Shown here piece after piece: positions 34,858 to 46,753 of a DNA stretch of 64,000 nucleotides. Numbering within the stretch: position 1 is the stretch's first letter; every line of letters starts with the position of its first letter. The notes under the pieces were generated by a model that was not told the origin of the DNA, searched no databases, and saw only the letters and a list, made by a program, of their open reading frames with translations. This DNA is from Peromyscus leucopus (Eukaryota > Chordata > Mammalia > Rodentia > Cricetidae). The position numbers and the translations under genes are program-made. The stretch is taken from positions 35,131,495-35,195,494 of the forward strand of contig NC_051075.1 in NCBI RefSeq assembly GCF_004664715.2, given 5' to 3'.

Positions 34858-34980
34858 TTGCACTGATTGTGGTGGGATAGGCCTTTATAAATTCCAACAC
34901 AGACAGAGGAGGTATGAATATTTTCAGTTTAAGATTAGCTTGAACTACATAGCAGGCCCTTAACTCAAAATACCAAAGGC
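34858..34980 (+). mobile_element. Old B1-type SINE
   Basis: 'gattgtggtgggataggcct', 'cagacagaggaggtatgaat', 'agattagcttgaactacata' and an A-rich end follow B1 order with strong divergence. Confidence 0.6.
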
Positions 34981-35638
34981 AACTCCCATGATGTTTTTGC
35001 CACTATTACACCAATTGAGTTGTCTTGCTAGGGTGGGTAGTCATTACTGTAGCTCAGATTATTTTGGTGGTTGTTTTTCTCCTCCAGTAGCATGAAAAGA
35101 AACTTCTAGTACTATGAAAGCTGGTCAGTATAGATAATCTGTCTAGGTAATGATCAGCTTGATATCTCAAAGTTATATAATTTAAGTATGTCACATCTTC
35201 AGCAATAGGATAAATGTAGGAAGTAGTACTTTGGACTGAAGAGAGTAATGAACATAGCATAGCAAAGATACTATGGAAAGAAATACCAAACCATATTAGA
35301 AAAATACAAAATGTTACTGAAAAAAACAAACAATAGCAACACCTGACTCCAATGAAATAACTTTGAATTTCAGTGGTCTCTATTCTCCAATCTAAAGACA
35401 CAAGTTGACTGAATGGATCAAAAATAAAATCCATCAGTCTGTTGGCTACAAGAAACACAGTTTTGCTTTGAAGATAGTCATAGCCTTAGAGCAAAAGGAG
35501 AAATAAAATACTCCAAGTAAATGGAACCAAGAATCACCAAGTATTCCTATCTAAATATCTGATAAAATAGAATTTAAACTAAAACAAATTGGAAAAGATG
35601 CAAAAGGACACTTCATGATAATCAATAGAAGAGTTAAC

Positions 35639-35711
35639 TGTGGATCTCAGGGCAACTTGGCCACACTGCTGCCATGACAGGCTCAATAGAAACCAGTAGT
35701 GTGTAGGCCTT

Positions 35712-35745
<34 letters not shown>

Positions 35746-36128
35746 TTTTGTTTTGTTTTGTTTTACGCTAAGACAACACTCAGTTCTATGAAAAGCCATA
35801 AATTGGCACCACTCAGGAATGGGCCAAACCAAGGAGTAAATACCCAATGAATCAACCATCATAGATAAGATCATCAGGTGTCTCTTAGCCCAGCACACAC
35901 TGATCCCCTTTTGTCAAAACAATCCCAGACAAATGTCAGCCAATCAGAGTCCTGAACATCTCAATTTCTGCTATGATATAAACCCACCCCTACCGGGCTT
36001 GGGTTTCTCTGTTCTCACAGCTGTGTCAGACAGATGGAGAGCCCAAGCTTGACTTGAATAAAGGTTCTTTGCTTTTGTATATGAATTCAGTCTCTGTTGG
36101 TCTTTGAGGTATCCCTACAATCTGAGCA
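35639..36128 (+). mobile_element. Solo LTR (class I-like) with 4-bp target duplication
   Basis: Runs from TGTGGATCTC to ...ATCTGAGCA with 'taac' on both sides (35635-35638 and 36129-36132); removing it rejoins L1 ORF2. It contains a CCAAT motif ('cagccaatcagagtcc', about 35938-35953), a TATA-like 'gatataaaccc' (about 35976-35986) and a poly(A) signal ('gaataaaggttctttgc', about 36056-36072) in the right order. A T-run and TTTTG repeat occupy 35715-35764. No internal retroviral sequence remains. Confidence 0.83.
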
Positions 36129-36560
36129 TAACATTGACTAAGAAGATATTACTATTGCAGACATATATGCACCAAAATCAGGTGCAACTAATTCATAAAA
36201 TATGCACTACTTATTTACTTTACAATAAATACCACAAGAAAGTCAAAATATTATAAGGAGAGATTTAAAAGGTTTGTGGTACATGAAGTTGGCCAAGCTA
36301 CAAGAAATGAACATTTTATTCTTCATTCAGGCAAACCACCAATAATAAGCCAAGAAAAAGTCAATAACCAAAATAGACCAATAACAAAGGAGGAGATTGA
36401 AACAGTAGTAAAAAGCCTTCTAACTAAAAGTAGTCCAAAGGAAGATAGATTCGAAGCAGAATTCTATCATACTTTCAAAGACGATATACAGCAACACTTC
36501 TCAAGCAATTAAAATTAGATCTAGAATGGAAATATCACTGTAATACCCAAACCAGATAAG

Positions 36561-36608
<48 letters not shown>
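36561..36608. repeat. (AC)n microsatellite
   Basis: About 24 uninterrupted AC units inside the L1. Confidence 0.97.
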
Positions 36609-36612
<4 letters not shown>

Positions 36613-37669
36613 TCAGGCTGGTATCTCTTGTTTTTATCCCTGAGACTCAAGCATATTTCAACATATATAAATCAGTAAATGTAATTAATTACATAAACTG
36701 ACATAAAGGGAAAAAATTTATGATCATTCCAATAGAAGCAAAAAATCCTTTGGCAAAATTCAACATGACTTCATGATAAAAGTCCTAGAGAAAATAGGAT
36801 GAAGGGGAATATATCTCAATATGATAAAATCTATATAATAGAAGTTCATAGGCAATCTTACCATAAATGGAGATAACTTAAATCACTGGTAAGACAAGGC
36901 TGTGGACTATCCCCACTCCTTTCAATTATTGTACTTGATTTACTAGTTGGAGCAATTAGGCCACAGAAAGTAATTAAAAGGTTACAAATAACAATATAGT
37001 AAGTCAAAATATCTCTATTTGCAGATGATATATCATGTGTAAGAGATCCCCAAAATCCAACCAGAAAATTCTAGATGTGTTACACAAATTCAGCAATGTG
37101 GCAGAATAAAAAATCAACTTGCAGAAATCAATCACTTCTCTATACACCAACAAACATACGTATATAGAGATCATGGACATATGTCCATTCTCAATAGCCT
37201 CAAAGAAAATAAAACATCTTTGAATGAAACCTAAGGAGTTGAAATAACTCTACAATGAAAAATTAAATATTCAAAAAAGAAGAAAAAGACTCTAGAAAAT
37301 GGAAAGACATCCATATTCATGAGTTTGTTGAATTAACATTATGACAATCATCATTTTACCAAAAGGAATTCATAGATACAGTGCAATCCCCATCAAAACC
37401 TCCTTTTTATTCTTCACAGAAATATAGAAAACAAACTCTATTAAAATTAACATGCACCAGAAAAAAAAAAACAGAATAGAAAAATAATCCTGAACAAAGA
37501 AGAATAATGCTGGAAGAATGACAATTCCATATCTCAAGATCTATTACAGTGCCATAATAATAAATACAACATGCCAAAAACAGATATAACAAAATCCACA
37601 TATGTAGACCAAAGGAGCAAAATTGGATAATCAAACATGAGTACATGTCACTGCAGCCATCTCATATTT

Positions 37670-37829
37670 TTTGTTTGTTTGTTTTTCGAGACAGGGTTTC
37701 TCTGTGTAGCTTTGTGTCTCTCCTGGAACTCACTTGGTAGCCCAGGCTGGCCTCGAGCTCACAGAGATCCATCTTGCTCTGCCTCCTGAGTGCTGGGATT
37801 AAAGGCGTGTGCCACCACCGCCCAGCAAT
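37670..37829 (-). mobile_element. B1 SINE with 13-bp target duplication, inside the L1
   Basis: Inverted B1 ('cgagacagggtttctctgtg', 'ggctggcctcgagctcacag', 'gctgggattaaaggcgtgtg') flanked by 'ccatctcatattt' at 37657-37669 and 37830-37842. It retains CpGs, so it is among the younger B1s here. Confidence 0.95.
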
Positions 37830-38574
37830 CCATCTCATATTTGACATGACCTGGAAGCCTGATACTGAAGACTTGCTTTCATGATACAAGAAGGCCCTGT
37901 GAAAGCTTCTATAGTAGTAAGCAACAAAGATTCCTACCCAGCTATAACATCTATGAAAGATGACAACAACCAATACGGAACAATAATAACAGGGTGTAGA
38001 AGTAGCACACATACCTTGGTGGTGACCAGTAGCTCTCTAATTGGACTTAAGACCATTTAACAAGAGGAAAATCATGCCTGGAACCAGAAACCTGGTCAAA
38101 TCCCAGGTGCTAGTTAATTTGTGGATCTTAGAGTTAATACTACAACTATTATTCTACTAAACCAGCTACTGCTTAACTGCATTTTAAATATTTGTAAATG
38201 AAGTGTCGTCTTCATTTCTCAGCAAAGAATCTTCTTGCAGCAGACAAAGATTGTTACAGAAATTACATTCAATCAAAATGCAGGGTTGTGGGGCCCACAC
38301 CCAACTTTATCTATAACCCTATTCCTAAGGCTCAGGGCACATTGCTGAAGAGGGAGCAAAACAACTGTAAGAGTAAGAGGAACAAGGAAATCACGTATGC
38401 CTTCTATCAATGTCAGAAGCTACACCTATGAAGTTTCACCAACGTAACTGTCTAAAAATGAGCTGAACAAGGACAATAACAATGGATATGTTAATGTGCA
38501 TGTGGTGGGAAGGCAGCCTGTAGGGATAAAAGGGATGCAATTATATTTAATTTTCAAAAAATTGATTTAAAAAA

Positions 38575-38695
38575 TGAAAAATTGGCAAAAGACTGAATAG
38601 CACTTCACCCCAAAGAAAACATACAGCAAACAGCTTATACCCTAGATATAAGAGAAATGCAAATCAAAAATTTCATGAGCTTCCCGCTTATACTT
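38575..38695 (+). mobile_element. L1 ORF2 fragment
   Basis: 'aaaagactgaatagcacttc' and 'taagagaaatgcaaatcaaa' are landmarks of the C-terminal part of L1 ORF2. The piece directly follows the A-rich end of the L1 at 35285-38570 and belongs to a separate copy. Confidence 0.6.
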
Positions 38696-38699
38696 GTGA

Positions 38700-40050
38700 G
38701 AGACAACTTAGCTTGACTCTTCTGTCCCATTAAACAGTATCAGAAACTGAGTCACAATACTAAGTTCTTCAATGTCATCCTAGTTAGGGTGCTGCATTGT
38801 TATTAGAATCAACCTTTGATTATTAACCTATCAATACTTGGATCACTTAACTAACAGTAGTTCCCTATGTAAGCTATCATTTACTACATGACTTTGGACC
38901 CCGTATAGCAGCCAAATTTACTCTTACCTACCTTTCCCATTGCCCAATATCAATCTTTGGAACACAGAAAAGAGAAATTCTGTCTTTTGTAGCAAGATGG
39001 ATGAAATGGTTTGGGGGGATTAATTTAAACGAATAAGCAACATACCAAAAGGCAAATGTCATATGTTTCAATCAGTTATTTATGGGCATTTTCGGTCTGT
39101 GTTTCATCAGCTTAGTTAAAAGAGGAGTTTTTCAGTCATTGAGATGGAAAATCAAAGAAAGGATCCATTGGTGGTCAGGAGCATTGGGTCACTTGGTAGC
39201 ATTTCCTAGAAGAAACCAAGCTGCCGCTAACTGTTGGGTCCTCATATACACAGAAAGCTACACTTGTTCAAGGGCATCGACCTCATAAATGAAGTAAGAA
39301 CCAGATGGCCACAAACCATTAGCCATTCACCAGTGAATCACAACCTTGATAGCCACATCCAAAGTAATAGAGAAGAACAGATACCGGAAATGTTGCCTCA
39401 AGTCCTTTCCTGTTTTTCAGTTGGGGAGGCCCGTCAGTTTGCACACCTGCCATTTCCCCCTCCCTGCTACTTTCTCATTTCACAGAGTTTATTTTTTTTT
39501 TGAAGCAAAACTTAGATGCAGGCATTCAAGCTTCTTCTCTTATTCCTTTCTGTACAGCTTGCTTTCAAAGCATAATACACATACTTGGATCCTCTATGAT
39601 TCAAACTTAAAAAGCATGTTATTGCTGGTCATATTTTATCAGAGGCATCAGCAAATGACATTTACAAAAATTCAGGAACAAGTCTTTTTAAATGTAAACA
39701 ACCCACTAACAAAACCTCTATTGTCTAAATCCCTATGTACTTCTTGCCTAAATTCAGTGTTTCTTCTTCTCAGCACACTTTAGAAGTTTACACTAACAGA
39801 AAACCATGTTATAGGCAGGAAGAATTTTGATCAACCACACTTTATGTATAGCATAGATAAAGGAAAACCAGCTCCAAAGTGTGATATTTCTTCATGTCTA
39901 CTTATCCTTTGATGGAAGATTTTAAATTTGTCCAGAGGCATCTGAGGCACAGACACAAGAGACAATAGTCAGCAATAAAAAAGTGGTTTCCAACTTTCAG
40001 AATAAGGTCACATTTTAAACATTTATTTTAATGTATGGTTTGAGGGTTTT
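38700..40050. other. No gene or classified repeat seen
   Basis: Single-copy sequence. Overlapping frames at 39234-39783 (89 and 145 codons) have no recognised domain. Confidence 0.4.
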
Positions 40051-40067
40051 TTTTTTCATATTTCAGA

Positions 40068-40287
40068 GGTCTTGGAGATGTTCAATGAGAATAGTAAAGT
40101 TTTACAACAGGCAATAAGAAATTTTCACATCTATATGCGATTACCAGGAGAGGATTTCAAAAGCCCAGCAGAGAATGAAGAAGCATACAATGCATTGTGG
40201 AAATGCAAACAGGGATGCAGCAAAAGAGAAATAGATTTCCAGAACATTGTTCTCCTTTTCAACACAGAAATTCAGTGGCTGGAATAA
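40068..40287 (+). other. Candidate coding exon (unverified)
   Basis: A strong splice acceptor (T-run then 'catatttcag', ending at 40064) leads into an open frame whose possible ATG is at 40072; it ends in TAA followed by TAG at 40285-40290. About 71 residues, hydrophilic and helix-prone, with balanced mammalian codon use unlike the AT-rich noise frames nearby. A consensus donor 'ctgtaagtg' lies at 40450-40458, outside the frame. I recognise no family. It may be a terminal exon, a non-coding RNA exon or a decayed gene fragment. No other exon or promoter is identified. Confidence 0.3.
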
Positions 40288-40458
40288 TAGAGGAGAGCAT
40301 GGAGGTGACAAAGACAGTTGTGTTCATGAAATGTTTCATCCCCCCTGGCCCTTAGTTTGTCCAGCATCCCAGGCAGTGGAAGGAAGAACATGTTACTCAA
40401 ACCCAAGTGGAAGAAATTTGTTACTTTCTGACTAAACCACTAAAACACCTGTAAGTGA

Positions 40459-40925
40459 TCTGTGGATTCATCCCCCCAAAATGGAGATATCAAATTACTT
40501 AATAATTAAAATTAAATAACCAGCGTTGCTTCTGACCCATTTGAGTTCTGAGTGATTCTGCGGATGCATCCACCATCCATGTGGAAACTATGGCATGTGG
40601 TGGTACAAACTTTATAGTGTTCTGAATTTCATATTTTGAATATTTTTCTTGTCACCGCATGTATTAATCTATTCTGATATTTATAAGACACAAATGCAAA
40701 GAGATGAATGGTACCAAAATGGTGACAAGCAAGAAATGTGTATTGGAGAAAAGACAGGATGGAAGCTAACAAAATGTGTGTATGAGATCAGAGTTGAAAT
40801 TGATAGAGCTCCAGGAAGCTAGGCGACAGATTTGTGTCTATCTCCTGCTTACAATTTTAATAAATATTAATGTGTTGAATTGAGTTTTGAGGAAGTTATA
40901 GGAATATTATATAAATATAACTGTA
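40459..40925. other. No gene or classified repeat seen
   Basis: Single-copy, moderately AT-rich. Confidence 0.45.
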
Positions 40926-40929
40926 CTTT

Positions 40930-41345
40930 CTAGTTTATGTCAACTTGACAGAAGCTAGAGTCATTGGCTAGGAGGGAGTCTCAATTGAGAATATGCCTCC
41001 GTAAGATTGGACTGATGGTAAGCATGCATGGCATTTCTTAATTAGTGATTGATGTGGAATGGCTCAGCTCATTGTGAGTGGGGCCATCCCAGGGCATATT
41101 GTTCAAGCTTGTATAAGAAAGCAGGCTGGGCATGCCATGAGAAGCAAGCCAGGAGGCAGCACACTTCCATGGCCTCTGCATCAGCTCTCGTCCATAGGTT
41201 CCTGACATGCTTTTTAGTTCCTGTCCTGAGTTCCTTTGATGATAAACCATGTTGTCCTAGAGTAAACCATATAAACCCATTCCTCCCCATGTAGCTTTGG
41301 TCATAGTGTTTATCACAGCACTAGTTACCCTGACTAGCAGAATAA
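40930..41345 (+). mobile_element. Rodent interspersed repeat, 'tttatgtcaacttgacagaa' type
   Basis: Conserved blocks in order: 'tatgtcaacttgacagaagc', 'gagtctcaattgagaatatg', 'cttaattagtgattgatgtg', 'tataagaaagcaggctgggc', 'catggcctctgcatcagctc' and 'ttaccctgactagcag'. This very common rodent repeat has a promoter-like TATA motif ('gtataagaaa') and a 'gtaaaccatataaaccc' region. Related inverse copies are at 10782-11158 and 19885-20217. Family name not assigned. Confidence 0.85.
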
Positions 41346-43435
41346 CAATCAGCAAAAACTAGGTATAAATGCTACTATATTATTACTAATAACTTAATAA
41401 CCAAAACAATTTTTTAATGTGATAAAGAGAAGGTACATTTCATAAGAACATTTATAACAAAATTGCCTTGACTTTTGGAGACTTTAATGAGCATGTCACT
41501 GAAAATTAAGACCTATTAATACTTTTACAAGAAGGCACTACAGTTAACCTTCTTCAAAATGTATATCTTTTTTTTTTTCTTTTCAGAAAGACCTGGGATG
41601 CTTCTAGCTCCCACTGTCACAGAAAACCATGGAAGAATCACTATTTTTTACTTGTTTTTTTTTTAAAGCACAGTACCACAAAATACTATTTGAAGACTCA
41701 TTTCTCTCTGAAAAAAATGCATCCAATACTGCAGTATAATGAACCCACTTGTTTAAGAATGGTTTGGAACACTGGCATTCCAATAATCAAAAGGGAATAC
41801 TGAACTTTTTTCTCAGATTCATTAATTATAAATTTATCCACTAATCAGTATAAAAATGTGTCAAAGGTAAATATATCTCTTTATTGCAAAAAAACCTCAC
41901 CAGTTAGACAAAGAAAAAGAATCACTTTTTGCCTCAAACCAGTGTATTGCCTTAAAGAACATGCTGGTTTATACATGCAATTGAAAATTACCACAGACTT
42001 AAGAGTCAGCCAGCAGAGGTGGAGTTTGTTTCCTGACATTGCAAGTGAACTAAAATGCAGAGACTCAAATATTGCTTAATTAATGCTATAACCTTCCTAG
42101 CTTCTTATCTAGCGCTCTTAACAAGTTTTCCTGAGTTTAGGGATCTGCTAGTCCATGCATAATCTACTGTTCTCAGGATGATGCTATTCCTGGCACAGCT
42201 ACTATAGACAAGGGGGAAGGGCAGGTTGATTTCTTTGGCAAAAGACATCACTTGAAAACACAGTGGTACAATCACCTGCCTACGCTTTTGCTTTCACAAG
42301 CATTGTAGTGAGACTGGTCAGTCCACCACGCAGGCAACTTGCATAAGAAATTTGTACGCATCCTGTTAGATTATGGATTGGAACTGTAGCACATCCCAGA
42401 AGTGTTTCAGTTAGTACAGTGACATTATGACCTTTTGCTACAGCAGTACACTGTTGTAGACTTACTGAATTAAGCAAATAAACTGAAATATAAGCTCAAT
42501 TCAAATTACTCATCCTTACTAAACCACCACGTTCCAACTGTATACATCTCATCATTTCATTTAATGATTTCTTTCCTGGAAGGGAACTGAATCCTTCAAA
42601 CATAACACCCCTTTAGCCTACAGATGTAAAAGTCTTACATTAAGGACAAAAGTTTAGGTAAAATTCATCTGGCTATCATGTACCAAAAATTAAATACCTT
42701 AAAAGACTATGTGAAGAGATAAAATCCGTATCTGATTCAAATTATTACAATCTCCTTGCCAGCATTTATTTCAACTTAATGTAATGTCAAACAGAAATAT
42801 CACTTGTCCTTTTTCCCATGGCAGTCCTAGCAATATGACATTTGAGTGAATCTTCCTTTGACCCCCATCCTTTTCTATGACAAAATCATCTTTCAGTTAG
42901 CACAGGATAACTGGTGGCAATTGCTGCTCTATTGATTCACTCCTCGCTTTAAAAAAGTAAATTATAATATTAGACATTTAAAGATCATATTCCAATTCAA
43001 ATTAAAAGTTTAGTTTCCATGCAGAATAAATTGTCTACATACCAAAGAATTAAAGTCTAGTTCTCACTGTTTCTATTTTATATATATAAAATCTAAACAG
43101 AATGCTGGTTATAATGTGTGAGAGAATAAAAGTAGATACAGTCTCTTCATCTTGACAATAACTACATCTATCTATCATCTGTCTATTTCCTATATTGATT
43201 CACAAATTTCCAGTTAAATTAAGAAATATTGTAAATACTTGGAAATATAAGGGACAGAATCAAGGACTGGAAATACTAACAAATATAATTTAGTAGTGAA
43301 TGTAAATAGCTGAATCTAGGCATCTATGAAATGCTTCATATAAAATCCAACAGTAGAGTACAATACCTTAAATGGATAGCAAGTGAAAATAAATACAAAG
43401 TTGGGATAAGCTGATGATTGAAAATAGAACTGTTT
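41346..43435. other. No gene seen; candidate conserved non-coding segment at about 42050-42500
   Basis: No interspersed repeat recognised. A 65-codon minus-strand frame at 42280-42477 has balanced composition but no domain or splice support. 41858-42079 holds another short frame without support. Confidence 0.4.
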
Positions 43436-43439
43436 TTGA

Positions 43440-43840
43440 AATTAAGAAAAAAAAATTGGGTTTTGAGGTAGACTGATTCCCAATTTCCTGTGGAACTACC
43501 ATATTGATTTTTCATATTTACTGTACAAGTTTGTATTCTCACCACAAAGGAGAAATATTCCACTTGCTCGACATCCTCACCAGCAAAAACTATCACTTGT
43601 GTTAATTGAGCTTAGCCATTCTGACAGAAGTAAGATGGAATTTCAAAGTAATTTTTGATTTGCATTTTCCTGATGCCTAAAGATGCTGAGTATTTCTTTA
43701 AGTGGTTCTCAGCCATTTGAGATTTTTCTATTAAGAAATCTCTCTTTAGATCTGTACCCCACTTTTGAATTGGATTGTTTGGTTTGTTGATGTCTAGTTA
43801 CTTGAGTTCTTTATCTATTTTGGATATTAGCACTTACATG
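43440..43840 (-). mobile_element. L1 ORF2 C-terminal fragment
   Basis: Inverse L1 landmarks: 'gattcccaatttcctgtgga', 'tccacttgctcgacatcctc', 'tgatttgcattttcctgatg' and 'ggattgtttggtttgttgat'. Frames are broken. Confidence 0.8.
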
Positions 43841-44690
43841 TTTCCTGGAAGCAGAAGTATCATTGAATCTGCAATGGCTATGCTCTTTTGATCACATGGA
43901 TATATTTGTTATAAAATTCTTGATAAACTTTTCAGGACTCCTGTGGAGAAAGGGGATTCAAAGGAAGAGGTGAAGATGCTGAGTAAAATGGCAATGTAGA
44001 GTAGTACAGTTTGGAATTGTTCTAAAACACAGTTTCCTCATGACAAGAAGGCATGCTTGCCCGTGGGCAGAAAATAGAATTATTGAACAATGTCATCAGT
44101 TGCCAGCTAAGGCTTAAAAATGTCTGCTTGTGACTTCTCAGCTCTAAAACAATGATGCTTGGAACAGATAATACCCATGTTATTTATAAGAGTTAATTAT
44201 AATCTCTAGGAAGCCATTGTGTGATTATCTTCACATGATCTCACAGGAAAGAACACCTGGGGTCATTATGTGCTCCTTCTGTAAACTAGCACAATCCATA
44301 TTCCTTCATTATAGACATTTTAGGCTCATTTAGGAATTTTTGAACACCTGATTTTGAAAAGACAGAATTGTTTGTTTTGTTTGGTTGTGTTTTGTTTTTG
44401 GTATCTCAGGCTGGTGTCAGACATGTACCACCTGGTAGTTCAACAGTAACTTTGCTCATTTTTCACATGCTTGAAATTTAAAACAAGCGTGCTTTTTTTT
44501 AACTTTAAGAATATTTTCCTATTAGTCTCACGGTTAATTCAACTTCAGTACTGTAACATAACTATGATTATATACTGTTGGAAATATGTTATGAATCTTG
44601 AAACATCAAAACATGAATTAACTGCAAAAATGCTTTGTCTAATATATGTGATCCTCATGGAGAAATAACATACAAGTATTTATTACTTTT
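43841..44690. other. Single-copy DNA; candidate conserved non-coding segment at about 43960-44340
   Basis: No repeat recognised. 43960-44340 is of mixed composition with clusters such as 'tataagagttaattataatc' that resemble homeodomain-type sites. No coding frame of note. Confidence 0.35.
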
Positions 44691-44696
44691 TTTTCC

Positions 44697-44752
<56 letters not shown>

Positions 44753-44754
44753 TC
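44697..44754. repeat. (TTTC)n microsatellite
   Basis: About fourteen perfect TTTC units at the inverted tail of the adjoining B1, from which it probably expanded. Confidence 0.97.
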
Positions 44755-44761
44755 CTCTTTT

Positions 44762-44927
44762 TTTTTTTGAGACAGGGTTTCCCCAAGTAGCCTTGGCTCT
44801 CCTGGAACTCACTCTATAGACCAGACTGTCCTGGAACTCACTCTATAGACCAGGCTAGCCTTAAACTCACCTGCTTCTGCCTCCCAAGTGCTAGGATTAA
44901 AGGTATGCACCAGCACTGCCAAGTTTA
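44762..44927 (-). mobile_element. B1 SINE with a triplicated 29-bp unit
   Basis: Inverted B1 ('tgagacagggtttccccaag', 'caggctagccttaaactcac', 'gtgctaggattaaaggtatg'). A 25-base identical segment recurs at 44800-44824 and 44829-44853, spacing 29. Ordinary B1 already has a 29-bp tandem duplication in this region, so this copy has three units. Confidence 0.92.
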
Positions 44928-45114
44928 TTAGTGTTCTTAAGTTTTATGTGTTATGATAATTGAGCAATATTATTAATTGTGTACATATAATTTTATTAAA
45001 TATATAAATTCATAAATACAAATATATTCATATTGAAATTTTTCTTACCCACATAATTTCATTGTTAAAGCCATAGATCCATACTGATTATGTTTTAGAT
45101 CCATGCTGTAGATC

Positions 45115-45650
45115 ATTATTTGTTCTAAAGTTCCAATGCATATGAATAGTTTCCCGTTCATTTGAGACAATTTCAGAGTGTTGATTAGTAGGCCAGAGGC
45201 TAATTACCTTGTTTAGGGCTAACTTTAGCCCACAGAATAGCCCATTCCTTGCTCACTTTTGTGTCAGAAATAACATACTATAGTTAGTAGATAAAATCCT
45301 TTGGAATAAATTGACTTAGAAGACCCATTATCTTTTACCAGCCCAAAATCTAAGATTGTCAACAGAGCATCTGGACCTCAGAGAAAAGCCTCCCCCATGT
45401 CGCTGACACCACCTCTTATATACCCACCAATCAATGTATTTTAAACTTGCTTTAGCAGATGACATTCCTTGTTCTGTAAAGCTGTAAAACTTCAAGAAAC
45501 TGTTTTCCCATTGGAACATGGCATTTGAGGTTAACTTAAATCTCTTCTCGAGTCATGATCACTCAAAATTGTTCCAGAATAAATTATCTCTTATTCCTTT
45601 TAGGATGAGAGTTATATTTCTTGTATTGACATATCTTAGAGGAATTCAGT
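45115..45650 (+). mobile_element. Probable old LTR (ERVL/MaLR-like)
   Basis: The right part shows 'gtaaagctgtaaaacttcaa', 'ggaacatggcatttgaggtt', 'gtcatgatcactcaaaattg', and a poly(A)-signal region 'ccagaataaattatctctta' followed by 'gagttatatttcttgtattg', resembling a rodent ERVL-type LTR 3' part. 'cctcttatatacccacc' could be its TATA area. No target duplication found; the left edge is a guess. Confidence 0.5.
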
Positions 45651-45977
45651 AAATATGATAGTCATATGTTTAAACGTATGTACACATTCACCATTAAATG
45701 TTCATTATAATTTAAAAGAAAAAAATAGTATTTTATAATTCCAACACTGAACCAGACATTTTTTTAGGATGCATTGGTATTTTATAAAAATTAAGAAATT
45801 GGTAGGAGCAGTTGGAGGTAGTCTCAGACTTTTATTTCACATCCAGTAACAAAATGTAGACTACTCTTCTTTAATGAGTATATTATTCTAATGAGTAAAA
45901 GAATGCATCAGCTTTCAAGAACTTCTGAAATTTACCTACTGATCAAAGTAGCAGTTGAACCAGTTGCAACTCAACCT

Positions 45978-46738
45978 CTTTTTTTAAACGTAAATAAAGA
46001 TGTACACTTTTTTATTATTATTCTCTCATATACTACATTCTGATCACAGATTCCTCCCTCTGCTCCCCCAGTCTCTCCCCACAACCTCCTCTCTTCCCCG
46101 GATACACCTCCTTCTGCCTTCCCTCAGGAAAGAAGTAGCTTCCCAGGAACATCAACCAAACACAGCATAATTTGCCACTATAAGATCAGGCACATATTAT
46201 GACATCAAAGCTGGTGGACAAGACAACCCAGTAGGAAGAAAAGGCTCCCATAAGGAGACAAAAGAATCAGTGACCACCCTAGCTTCCACTGTTAGGAATT
46301 CCACAAGAACACCTAGCTACTCAGCCATGACATATATGTAGAGGACCTAGGTCATACCCCTACCCCTCGATCTCTGTATACCCCCATGAGTCACAATCAA
46401 TTGATTCTGTGGGCCAGTGTTCTCATGGGCACCATGACTCTTCTACTTTCTCTGACCCTTCTCCCCTCTCCTCCTCAGGACTCCTCAAGCCCTGCCTAAT
46501 ATTACAGCAGTCATATTTGGCTGTGGGATTCTGCATTTGCGCCCATCAGTTACTGCATGAAGTCTCTCTAGTCTCTTTGCTGAGAATTTTGTTAGACTCC
46601 AGTCCCAGAACACTTTGTATGCAGGACAAGCTGTTGGTAGAAGGTTTTGTGGCTGAGTTGATATCCCAATCCCTCCACTTGAGGACTTGCCTGGCTGTAG
46701 AAGATGGCTAGTTCATGCTGTGTTCCCCATTACTAAGA
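45978..46738 (-). mobile_element. L1 (Lx-type) 3'UTR fragment
   Basis: Inverted tail and C-rich tract, then conserved blocks 'cccaggaacatcaaccaaac', 'gcataatttgccactataag', 'acaacccagtaggaagaaaa' and 'cacaagaacacctagctact'. About 750 bp and no ORF2. The 100-codon plus frame is incidental. Confidence 0.8.
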
Positions 46739-46753
46739 GTATTTGGTAAGTAT

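Larger units (their letters stand above)
35285..38570 (+). mobile_element. L1 (Lx-type), 5'-truncated, with ORF2 remnant and 3'UTR; carries an LTR and a B1
   Basis: Order on the plus strand: endonuclease region (35290-35638), an inserted LTR, the linker and reverse transcriptase region, then a 3'UTR ending near 38570 with 'gagctgaacaaggacaataa' (38460-38479) and an A-rich terminus. Reverse transcriptase is recognised from a FADD-coding motif at 37018-37029, equivalent to the polymerase aspartates. Frames are broken throughout; the longest, 36276-36512, retains a recognisable ORF2 linker. The start lies inside the endonuclease domain, as in usual 5' truncation. Confidence 0.85.

Noticed and set aside
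36541..36610. CA-repeat array considered as a CRISPR-like or satellite array
   Set aside because: Pure dinucleotide microsatellite with no spacers.
39346..39783. 145-codon frame
   Set aside because: Overlaps a second frame of similar length in another phase, has no domain and no splice signals in suitable phase; best explained by chance in pyrimidine-rich DNA.
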